From contig JBFHUL010000011.1 in NCBI GenBank assembly GCA_041590075.1, positions 1 to 49,438 of the forward strand: a stretch of 49,438 nucleotides of DNA. Direction: 5' to 3'. This stretch comes from PZPK01 sp041590075 (GTDB lineage: Bacteria > Pseudomonadota > Gammaproteobacteria > Pseudomonadales > Oleiphilaceae). Every line of letters begins with the position of its first letter. Position 1 is the first letter of the stretch. Below, piece by piece: positions 42,649 through 49,438 of this stretch. Position numbers and translations under genes: made by a program. Under the pieces are notes generated by a model that worked only from the letters and a program-made list of their open reading frames with translations, searched no databases and had not been told where the DNA came from.

Positions 42649-44133
42649 ATGGCTTCAAAAAGTTTGGGAAATCCCTTTGATGGTGATATTCGACTCACCC
42701 ACACCAAAACCTGCGACTGCGCAGCCTGTGAGGCGGAACGCACTGCCAGCGGCCCGCTGAGCGATTACGATCGGCAACATGCGCTCGAAACGCAAATTGC
42801 GCACAATGAACAAGCACAACCCCGTGCCGCCGAACATGCGCACACACATGCGGCCACCGAGTCACTGGAGTCCAGTGAAGACATCATGGATCGTGCCGTA
42901 GAGAGCGCCATCGTGCGCGGTATGTTTAACCACAACGACAATTCCCGCCGCGAATTCATCAAACTGGTGGGTGGCGGCACACTGGCCGCAGCACTGGCCA
43001 GCGTTCTACCTATGGATAAAATCAAGGCTGCCGTCAAAGACGGTTTTGGCCCTCTGGAGAAAACCAAACTCAAAGTGGGCTTTGTCCCCATTACCTGTGC
43101 CACCCCCATCATCATGGCGCAACCGATGGGCTTCTATGCGAAATACGGTTTGGATGTTGATGTCATCAAGACCGCTGGCTGGGCCGTGGCGCGGGATAAA
43201 TCCCTGAACGGCGAATACGATGCCTCGCACATGCTCACCCCCATGCCGCTGGCCATGACCATGGGTGCCGGCTCCACCGCCACGCCGTACATCATGCCTG
43301 CCGTCGAGAATATCAACGGTCAGGCCATCGTGCTGCACAACAAGCACAAGAACAAACGTAACCCCAAAGACTGGAAAGGCTTTAAGTTCGGCGTGCCGTT
43401 TGACTATTCCATGCACAACTTCCTGTTGCGTTACTACGTTGCCGAGCATGGTATCGACCCAGACAAAGACATTCAGATTCGTGTCGTACCACCACCCGAA
43501 ATGGTGGCCAACCTGCGTGCCGGTAACCTCGACGGCTACCTTTCTCCCGACCCCTTCAACCAGCGCGCGGTTTACGAAAAAGTGGGCTTCCTGCACACCC
43601 TGACCAAGGACATCTGGGAAGGCCACCCCTGCTGTGCCTTTGCCTGCAGCCAGAAGTTCGCCACCGAAATGCCGAACACTTACGCAGCCCTGTTCCGTTC
43701 GATCGTGGACGCCACGCACTTCTCGGCCAAAGCCGAAAACCGCAGTGAAATTGCCAAGGCCATTTCGCCCAAGAACTATCTCAATCAGCCCGAAATCGTG
43801 GTCAAGCAGGTACTCACCGGCCGTTACGTGGATGGCCTGGAGCAGAAGGTCTACGACGTACCCGATCGCATCGATTTCGACCCCTTCCCCTGGCACTCAA
43901 TGGCCGTGTGGATTCTCACCCAGATGAAGCGTTGGGGTTACGTGAAAGGCGATATCGACTACAAGGGCATTGCCGAGCAGGTATATGTGGCATCGGAGAC
44001 CAGCAAGGTCATGGAGGAGCTGGGTTACACGCCACCCTCAAAAACCTACGAGAACTACACCATCATGGGCAAGGAGTTCGATTACACCAAGCCCGACGAG
44101 TACGTAAACAGCTTCGCGATCAAGAGGGCATAA
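42649..44133 (+). CDS. Tat-exported ABC substrate-binding protein (nitrate/cyanate type, NrtA/CynA family)
   Basis: A 494-residue binding protein of the NrtA/CmpA/CynA family, for nitrate, bicarbonate or cyanate. A 95-residue polar N-terminal extension with Cys22, Cys24 and Cys27 (CDCAAC) and several His precedes a twin-arginine signal, SRREFIK with Arg100-Arg101 and a hydrophobic stretch to SVLP. The binding domain follows (KVGFVPITCATPIIMAQPMG, YDASHMLTPMPLAMTMG). With cynS downstream, cyanate is the most likely substrate. It heads an operon spaced by 3, 2 and 30 nt to its next three genes. Confidence 0.92.
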   Translation: MASKSLGNPFDGDIRLTHTKTCDCAACEAERTASGPLSDYDRQHALETQIAHNEQAQPRAAEHAHTHAATESLESSEDIMDRAVESAIVRGMFNHNDNSRREFIKLVGGGTLAAALASVLPMDKIKAAVKDGFGPLEKTKLKVGFVPITCATPIIMAQPMGFYAKYGLDVDVIKTAGWAVARDKSLNGEYDASHMLTPMPLAMTMGAGSTATPYIMPAVENINGQAIVLHNKHKNKRNPKDWKGFKFGVPFDYSMHNFLLRYYVAEHGIDPDKDIQIRVVPPPEMVANLRAGNLDGYLSPDPFNQRAVYEKVGFLHTLTKDIWEGHPCCAFACSQKFATEMPNTYAALFRSIVDATHFSAKAENRSEIAKAISPKNYLNQPEIVVKQVLTGRYVDGLEQKVYDVPDRIDFDPFPWHSMAVWILTQMKRWGYVKGDIDYKGIAEQVYVASETSKVMEELGYTPPSKTYENYTIMGKEFDYTKPDEYVNSFAIKRA

Positions 44134-44136
44134 GCC

Positions 44137-44964
44137 ATGGCTTCTTTGAATGTGAGAGCAATACTCGTCTCGCTGAGCCTGCTGTTCGTGTGTCTGGGAC
44201 TTTGGGAGGTGACGAATCAACCTCCCGAAGCCTCGGGTGCCATGTCGGAATACGAAATGCTGATGGGTGGCGCGGACCAGGAGGCCCGCGTTCCACCGCC
44301 ATCCCAAGTATTCAGTCATGCCTGGGACGAGCTCAGCAATCCCTTTTATGACGCCGGCCCCAACGACAAGGGCATTGGCATTCAGCTGGCCTATTCCCTG
44401 TATCGGGTATTGACCGGTTATTTCGCTGCCGCACTGGTCGCGATTCCCCTTGGATTTGTGATTGGCATGTCGCCACTGATGTATCGGGCCCTCAATCCCT
44501 TTATACAGGTGCTGCGGCCAATTTCACCTTTGGCCTGGATGCCGCTGGCCTTGTTCATCATCAAGGATTCGGAGCAATCGGCCATCTTCGTGATTTTCAT
44601 CTGTTCCATCTGGCCCATGCTGATCAATACGGCCTTTGGTGTGGCCAGCGTGCGCAGTGATTGGGTGCGCGTGGCGCAAACCCATGAACTTGGCGCGCTG
44701 CGCACTGCATGGCAGGTGATTCTGCCGGCGGCGGCGCCCACCATTCTCACCGGTATGCGTATTTCCATCGGCATCGCCTGGCTGGTCATCGTGGCGGCAG
44801 AGATGCTGGTAGGCGGTACCGGCATTGGTTACTACGTGTGGAACGAGTGGAACAACCTGGATCTTAATAGCGTGATTTTCTCGATCCTGATGATCGGTCT
44901 GGTGGGCATGTTGCTCGACCTTGCGCTGGGCAGCGTCGCCAAGCTAGTACAGTACGAGGAGTAA
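44137..44964 (+). CDS. ABC transporter permease (nitrate/cyanate type, NrtB/CynB family)
   Basis: A 275-residue inner-membrane permease with about six helices. The cytoplasmic coupling loop that docks on the ATPase is seen as ELGALRTAWQVILPAAAPTI with the EAA-type Gly before ILPAAAP. VLRPISPLAWMPLALFI and GGTGIGYYVWNEWNNL are typical of NrtB/CynB/SsuC permeases. It starts 3 nt after the binding-protein stop and ends 2 nt before the ATPase start, so translation is coupled. Confidence 0.95.
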   Translation: MASLNVRAILVSLSLLFVCLGLWEVTNQPPEASGAMSEYEMLMGGADQEARVPPPSQVFSHAWDELSNPFYDAGPNDKGIGIQLAYSLYRVLTGYFAAALVAIPLGFVIGMSPLMYRALNPFIQVLRPISPLAWMPLALFIIKDSEQSAIFVIFICSIWPMLINTAFGVASVRSDWVRVAQTHELGALRTAWQVILPAAAPTILTGMRISIGIAWLVIVAAEMLVGGTGIGYYVWNEWNNLDLNSVIFSILMIGLVGMLLDLALGSVAKLVQYEE

Positions 44965-44966
44965 AC

Positions 44967-45866
44967 ATGAGTAAGGCATTTGTAAACGTCGACAACCTAA
45001 GCAAGGTGTTCCCCGCCAAAGATGGCGACCTCACGGTATTCGAGAACGTCAATATCGATATCGAGAAAGGCGAATTTGTGTGCATTATCGGCCATTCCGG
45101 TTGTGGCAAATCGACCATTCTCAACGTACTGGCGGGGCTCGACCAACCCACCACCGGGAATATTGTCATGGATGGCAAAGAGGTCTCCGGCCCCAGTCTA
45201 GACCGGGGCGTGGTGTTCCAGAACTACAGCCTGCTGCCTTGGCTCACGGCCCTGCAGAACGTCTGTTTCGGCGTACGAGCTCGTTGGCCCCAGTGGTCAC
45301 GCGAGCAGGTGCGCAAGCATGGCAGCGAGTTCCTGGAAATGGTCGGATTGGGGCACTCCCTGCACAAAAAGCCTTCGGAGCTTTCCGGCGGCATGCGTCA
45401 GCGGGTGAGCATTGCCCGTGCCTTCGCCACCAGCCCGAAACTGTTACTGCTCGACGAACCCTTCGGCGCCCTGGATGCGCTCACACGGGGCGTCATTCAG
45501 GACGAGCTGATCAAAATCTGGAGTGAAACGCGACAGACCGTGTTCATGATTACTCACGATGTGGACGAGGCCATTCTGCTGGCCGATCGCATTCTGCTCA
45601 TGACCAACGGCCCCAAGGCTCAGGTCGCCGAATCGGTGAAAATTGATCTGCCCCGCCCCCGCGATCGGGCACAGATCATTGAGCACCCGGCCTATTACAA
45701 GATTCGTAATCACCTGGTGAACTTCCTGGTGAAACGCTCGGGTGAAATTGCCAAAACCGATGGCAATGGCCAGACCGTTACGGTCAACCCGGCATTGTAT
45801 GCCGAGGCCGAACCCACCTCAGAAACTACCCAAACCAATACCGCAGCCATCCAAGCTGCAATTTAA
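44967..45866 (+). CDS. ABC transporter ATPase (nitrate/cyanate type, NrtD/CynD family)
   Basis: A 299-residue ATPase: Walker A GHSGCGKST, Q-loop VVFQNYSLLPWLTALQNV, signature LSGGMRQRVSIARAFA, Walker B LLLLDEPFGALDAL and switch His in MITHDVDEA. The QNYSLLPWLT segment is usual in the NrtD/CynD/TauB group. A C-terminal extension of about 60 residues is Thr/Ala-rich at the end. It lacks the fused binding domain of NrtC. It is coupled to the permease gene and followed after 30 nt by cynS. Confidence 0.95.
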   Translation: MSKAFVNVDNLSKVFPAKDGDLTVFENVNIDIEKGEFVCIIGHSGCGKSTILNVLAGLDQPTTGNIVMDGKEVSGPSLDRGVVFQNYSLLPWLTALQNVCFGVRARWPQWSREQVRKHGSEFLEMVGLGHSLHKKPSELSGGMRQRVSIARAFATSPKLLLLDEPFGALDALTRGVIQDELIKIWSETRQTVFMITHDVDEAILLADRILLMTNGPKAQVAESVKIDLPRPRDRAQIIEHPAYYKIRNHLVNFLVKRSGEIAKTDGNGQTVTVNPALYAEAEPTSETTQTNTAAIQAAI

Positions 45867-45896
45867 ATACGTAATATGCCCGATAAAGGAGGCACC

Positions 45897-46337
45897 ATGG
45901 ATAAAGTAAGCATGACCGAAACCATTGTAAGCGCCAAGCTGGAAAAAGGCCTGAGCTGGGAAACCATCGGCCAGGACCTGGGCATGTCGCCCGTCTGGCT
46001 CACCTCAGCCTGCCTGGGGATGAACAGCGCACCGCCGGAAAAAGCCGCCGCGATCGCCGAATATCTGGGCCTGGGCCCCGACGTCGCGAAGGCGCTCGAA
46101 GCCTACCCCACCAAGATCTGGGATCAGGCCGTGCCGACCGACCCGCTGATTTACCGCCTCTATGAAATTGTGGGCGTGTATGGCGAAACACTCAAAGAGG
46201 TGATTCAGGAGAAGTTCGGTGACGGCATCATGAGCGCTATCGATTTCTCGATGGAAGTGGATAAAGTGGAAGACCCCAAGGGCGACCGCGTACTGCTCAC
46301 CCTGAACGGGAAGTTCCTGCCTTACAAGAGCTGGTAA
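45897..46337 (+). CDS. cynS: Cyanate hydratase (cyanase)
   Basis: A 146-residue cyanase, which converts cyanate and bicarbonate to ammonia and carbon dioxide. The N-terminal helix-turn-helix-like domain spans about 1-75 (KGLSWETIGQDLGMSPVWLT) and the catalytic C-terminal domain has YRLYEIVGVYGETLKEVI and GIMSAIDFSMEVDK, holding the active Arg, Glu and Ser. It is slightly shorter than E. coli CynS (156). The ATG at 45897 is chosen over an in-frame upstream start because AAAGGAGG lies 5 nt before it. It defines the operon's role as cyanate use. Confidence 0.97.
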   Translation: MDKVSMTETIVSAKLEKGLSWETIGQDLGMSPVWLTSACLGMNSAPPEKAAAIAEYLGLGPDVAKALEAYPTKIWDQAVPTDPLIYRLYEIVGVYGETLKEVIQEKFGDGIMSAIDFSMEVDKVEDPKGDRVLLTLNGKFLPYKSW

Positions 46338-46379
46338 GACTTACCCTTATTGCGCTAACCGGAACAGAAGGATTGCACC

Positions 46380-46853
46380 ATGACAGAAGCCCCACGCCCC
46401 CCCTTGCCACCATTCTCCTATGCCGATGCGGTGGTGAAAGTACGCAAGGCCGAGGATGCCTGGAATGGCAAAAATCCTTCTCTGGTCGCACAAGCCTACA
46501 CGCCGGATTCGGTCTGGCGTAATCGCTCCGAGTTTCTTAACGGCCGCGATGACATCGTGGCCTTTCTCACCCGTAAGTGGGAGAAGGAACACGACTATCG
46601 GCTGATCAAGGAAATCTGGGCACATGGCGATAACCGTATCGCCGTGCGCTTCGCCTACGAATGGCACGACGATGCGGGCCAATGGTACCGCTCTTATGGC
46701 AACGAAAACTGGGAGTTTGATGCCCTGGGCTATATGCAAACGCGCCACGCCAGCATCAATGATGTGCCCATCGAGGCGTCAGAGCGAAAATTTCATTGGC
46801 CGTCCGGCAGACGCCCGGAAGATCACCCAGGCTTGAGTGAGCTGGGCTTATAG
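46380..46853 (+). CDS. DUF1348 / NTF2-like family protein
   Basis: A 157-residue protein of the DUF1348 (nuclear transport factor 2-like) family, with the typical KVRKAEDAWNGKNPSLVAQA, then YTPDSVWRNRSEFLNGRDDI and WYRSYGNENWEFD. The cone-shaped fold binds small molecules in related proteins, but no reaction is known for this family. It is 42 nt downstream of cynS with no terminator between, so it is probably the last gene of the cyanate operon. Converges with the nhaR-like gene 9 nt later. Confidence 0.9.
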   Translation: MTEAPRPPLPPFSYADAVVKVRKAEDAWNGKNPSLVAQAYTPDSVWRNRSEFLNGRDDIVAFLTRKWEKEHDYRLIKEIWAHGDNRIAVRFAYEWHDDAGQWYRSYGNENWEFDALGYMQTRHASINDVPIEASERKFHWPSGRRPEDHPGLSELGL

Positions 46854-46862
46854 GCAAAGCGG

Positions 46863-47756
46863 CTAGCCCGCCAGCCATTCCCTTGCTGCCTGCGTCACCG
46901 CGAGCACGGCAGGGTGCTTGAGCTTGCGTTCAATGGATATCGCATAAAAGCGTTCGCGCACCGCATCGGTCTCACCGACTACCTGCACATCAAAATGCTC
47001 CGCCACTTCAGGGGCGATTGCGGTGGGCACAGGAAACACCCCCACGCCAGCCTGGCCGAACACTTTCATCAAGGCGCTGTCATCAAACTCGCCCACCACT
47101 CGCGGGTACACCTGTATGTCCTCAAGCCAATCCAGAATATGCACGCGCACCTGATTATTCGGATCGGGCAGCAACATCGGGGCATCATGCAGACTCTGCG
47201 GAAAGTCCTTGCGATATTGCCCGGCAATCGGCGCCGTGGCCATGAAACTGATACCGGATTCGCCTAATAGGTGATTGAAGCCCTTAATACTCACATCGGC
47301 AGGTATCGGGCCGTCAGCAATCACCATATCCAAGCGATGCAAAGCGAGCTCGGCCAGCAGTTCATGCAGACTGTTTTCGCGACACACCACACGATTGGCA
47401 GCGCCCTGCTCGAGCGCAGGCGCAATCAGCTGGTAAGCGATGGTTTTGGGCACCACGTTAGCGATGCCGATATGAAAGATTTGCTCGCGCTGGGTGAAGG
47501 TTGTGCGTACCGTCTGCTCCATTTCATTGCCGAGCGCAAAAATATCGTCGGCGTAGCGCAAGACCTGCCGACCGGTAGGGGTGAGCACCAGATTCCGGCC
47601 CGCCTTTTCGAATAAAGCCTTACCGAGGTGCGCCTCCAGCAGACTGATTTGTGCGCTAATGGTCTGGGGTGTGATATGTACACGCTCGCTGGCGCGGGCA
47701 ATACTCCCCTCCCGGGCCACAACCCAAAAATAGTGTAAGTGTTTGAAGTTGAGCAT
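46863..47756 (-). CDS. nhaR: NhaR-type LysR-family transcriptional regulator
   Basis: A 297-residue LysR protein. The helix-turn-helix (about 1-60) reads NFKHLHYFWVVAREGSIARA and ITPQTISAQISLLEAHLGKA, with YFW and TPQTIS typical of NhaR rather than general LysR. GEFDDSALMKVFGQAGVGVF in the effector domain also matches NhaR. NhaR activates sodium/proton antiporter genes in E. coli and responds to sodium and alkaline pH. The ATG at 47756 is preferred over GTG at 47762 because GAGGT lies 6-7 nt before it. No nhaA is in the window. Confidence 0.85.
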   Translation of the reverse strand: MLNFKHLHYFWVVAREGSIARASERVHITPQTISAQISLLEAHLGKALFEKAGRNLVLTPTGRQVLRYADDIFALGNEMEQTVRTTFTQREQIFHIGIANVVPKTIAYQLIAPALEQGAANRVVCRENSLHELLAELALHRLDMVIADGPIPADVSIKGFNHLLGESGISFMATAPIAGQYRKDFPQSLHDAPMLLPDPNNQVRVHILDWLEDIQVYPRVVGEFDDSALMKVFGQAGVGVFPVPTAIAPEVAEHFDVQVVGETDAVRERFYAISIERKLKHPAVLAVTQAAREWLAG

Positions 47757-47934
47757 ATCCACACCTCGAAAAATTCTGAGAATAACTCATTATTATGCGA
47801 ATAAGCTTACATCGCCAGAGCCACAGCGCCCTGCAATTCATCAGTTTTAATCTGATTATCTAAGCCAAATAGTCGAAGTACTCTCTTAACCCCAAGATGC
47901 GTGCTCTTGTGGACGATCCAAAACAGAGGCTGAC

Positions 47935-48150
47935 ATGCAGGTCGAAATACCAGCGCGCAAGGTTTCACTCACCCGAGCCCTGCATGCTTTTACCATGCGC
48001 AGAGTAGATACGGCCTTTAGCAAACACGTCACATGATTGTGCGCCTGATGGATGTGAACTGCCCCAAAGGCGGCACCGACAAGCGCTGCCAGATGCGGGT
48101 AGTCAAGCCCCACCTTTTTCGACAATATCTACGTCTCCACCGGGAATCCC
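47935..48150 (+). pseudogene. Decayed HPF/RaiA-family ribosome-hibernation gene
   Basis: The 47757-48199 gap contains a broken gene. The frame at 47935 reads MQVEIPARKVSLTRALHAFT and MRRVDTAFSKHVT, then stops (TGA 48034-48036). A second frame resumes with IVRLMDVNCPKGGTDKRCQM, and a third gives FDNIYVST. Joined, these follow HPF/RaiA-family proteins: M-Q-x-x-I-x-A, L-T-x-A-L, then V-R-L-x-D-x-N-x-P-K-G-G-x-D-K-R-C. At least two frameshifts and loss of the C-terminus make it non-functional. The rest of the gap shows nothing else. Confidence 0.72.
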
Positions 48151-48199
48151 TCCCTGCATAGTGCTACAGTAATTGCGATATCTTTGAGGGAAGGAAAAT

Positions 48200-49243
48200 A
48201 TGACGCTGCTGTTTGTTTATCTGGCGATAGCCATTGGGGTCTCGTTTTTGTGCTCGGTACTCGAAGCGGTGCTGCTATCCATCACGCCCAGCTACACCGC
48301 TACCATTCAAGACACCAAACCACGTCGGGGCAAGATGCTGGTAAAGGTGCGCGACAGGCTCGACGAATCTCTGTCGAGTATTCTGATTCTCAACACCTTC
48401 GCCCATACCATGGGCGCCGCAGGCGTGGGTTCGCAGGCATTACAAGTATTCGGTGCCGAATGGGAAACCCTGATTGCCGTGGTGCTCACGCTCGCTATTC
48501 TCTATTTTTCCGAAATCATCCCCAAAACACTCGGCGCAACCTTCTGGCGACAACTCGCAATTCCAGCGGCCTACGTGATCGATTGGCTGGTCAAAATCAC
48601 TTACCCCCTGGTGTGGCTGGCCACACGTCTCACCAAACTATTCAGTGATTCGAAGGAAAACGAAATTACGCGCGAAGAAATCATCGCGCTGGCCTCTCTG
48701 GGGCACAAAGATGGCAACCTCTTCACACAGGAAAACGAGTACTTGTCCAACTTACTGAGTCTGCGCGAAATCACCACCGAGCAAATTCTTACTCCGCGTA
48801 CCGTGGTGCATATGCTGCCGCTGAACATGACCATCAGTGAGGCGCTGGATAACACCGAAACCAAACAGTTCACCCGCATACCGATATACGGCGAGGGTCT
48901 GGATGACATTCAGGGCAAGGTGATTCGCGCCGAGCTTTATGAAGCCGAACGTACCGGAAAAGGTGACCACGCACTCGACAGCGTGCTCAAACCGATTACG
49001 CGCGTGTCGGAAAAACTACCTGTGCAACACCTGCTCGATCAGTTTATTAAACAGCATGCCCACCTCTTTCTGGTGGAAGACGAGTTTGGCCAGACCGCCG
49101 GCGTGGTCACCCTCGAAGACGCCATCGAAACCTTACTGGGCAGGGAAATCGTGGATGAAAGCGACCGCGTGGAAGACATGCAGGCACTGGCGCGCTCAAA
49201 ATACCGCCAACGCCTGCGGGAAGAGAAAATCAAGCAGGATTAA
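48200..49243 (+). CDS. CNNM/DUF21 transporter-like membrane protein with CBS domains
   Basis: A 347-residue protein. Residues 1-135 form a DUF21 (CNNM) membrane domain with about four helices, including SFLCSVLEAVLLSITPSY and the PKTLGATFW turn (FSEIIPKTLGA). Two CBS domains follow (about 195-325; MLPLNMTISEALDNT, HLFLVEDEFGQTAGVVTLED). This is the CorC/HlyC/CNNM arrangement linked to magnesium or other divalent-cation handling, but without the C-terminal CorC-HlyC domain. AAGGAAAAT precedes the ATG. The remaining 195 nt to the window end hold no gene I can support. Confidence 0.92.
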   Translation: MTLLFVYLAIAIGVSFLCSVLEAVLLSITPSYTATIQDTKPRRGKMLVKVRDRLDESLSSILILNTFAHTMGAAGVGSQALQVFGAEWETLIAVVLTLAILYFSEIIPKTLGATFWRQLAIPAAYVIDWLVKITYPLVWLATRLTKLFSDSKENEITREEIIALASLGHKDGNLFTQENEYLSNLLSLREITTEQILTPRTVVHMLPLNMTISEALDNTETKQFTRIPIYGEGLDDIQGKVIRAELYEAERTGKGDHALDSVLKPITRVSEKLPVQHLLDQFIKQHAHLFLVEDEFGQTAGVVTLEDAIETLLGREIVDESDRVEDMQALARSKYRQRLREEKIKQD

Positions 49244-49438
49244 GATGTAAACGTCAGCACGCGACCTTGCCGATTACCACGAAGGATTCGCCTAGCACAT
49301 ACAAACGCTAAGCGAGACAGCGCCGTAAACGCGCCAAGTTCAGGCCTTATATGTTCTCGGCAAACATGCCTGGAAAAAGAGGAAAGCGGGCGTAACGTGG
49401 CAGAGCTCTTTATTACCGCAGTGAGGCAAAAGCGAAAA

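Noticed and set aside
43006..43896. 296-codon open frame on the minus strand
   Set aside because: Antisense to the ABC binding protein; a third-position GC effect, not a gene.

Overview
The window looks like chromosomal DNA of a marine, free-living gammaproteobacterium, possibly Cellvibrionales-like. This placement is inferred from gene content and familiar protein sequences; no database search was possible. Supporting content is PurE/PurK, an iron superoxide dismutase, a type II secretion gspN-gspC-gspD block next to groES-groEL, AmpG, YajQ, YebG under a LexA box, RNase R and many c-di-GMP proteins. Both strands are densely coded, and most units are one to four genes long.

Layout. 1-240: tRNA-Val/tRNA-Asp operon (minus strand, cut by the left edge). 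337-4977: two unrecognised envelope-type proteins, purEK, sodB. 4995-8649: gspN-C-D on the minus strand. 8786-11499: groES-groEL behind a textbook sigma-32 promoter, with fxsA upstream. 11653-12731: an SDR dehydrogenase and an alkyltransferase-like protein. 12832-18899: a signalling block with a FIST sensor plus PAS-GGDEF-EAL pair, yajQ-ampG, and a response regulator with a broken GGDEF domain. 18900-19247: a gap with three terminator-like hairpins and perhaps a small RNA. 19248-25245: an alkyl-DHAP-synthase-like gene, glpD and an FGGY kinase in one operon, divergent from an AraC regulator. 25225-26343: a GAF-GGDEF protein. 26468-26680: initiator tRNA with its own promoter and terminator.

26.7-34.0 kb is looser, accessory-like DNA: a glycine-rich PEP-CTERM protein, a DUF4112 protein, a decayed DEAD/DEAH helicase tail, an orphan solute-binding protein, a thioesterase, a histidine kinase with a degenerate ATPase, yebG, a shortened cold-shock protein and one startless reading frame. 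34.0-40.2 kb holds RNase R, a fatty-acid desaturase, a membrane diguanylate cyclase, a transglutaminase-like protein and a frameshifted lipoprotein.

40.4-46.9 kb is the most coherent functional system. A PAS/AAA+ sigma-54 activator is divergent from a Tat-exported binding protein, permease, ATPase, cyanase (cynS) and DUF1348 operon. The intergenic region carries a perfect -24/-12 promoter and three ACGA-N4-TCGT-like dyads at activator distance. The reading is uptake of cyanate (or nitrate) and its conversion to ammonia as a nitrogen source. A NhaR-type regulator, a decayed HPF/RaiA ribosome-hibernation gene and a CNNM/CBS membrane protein close the window.

Themes: second-messenger signalling (three intact GGDEF proteins, one degenerate one, YajQ and a FIST sensor) and gene decay that simple gene calling would miss (29.0, 33.1, 33.6, 39.9 and 48.0 kb).
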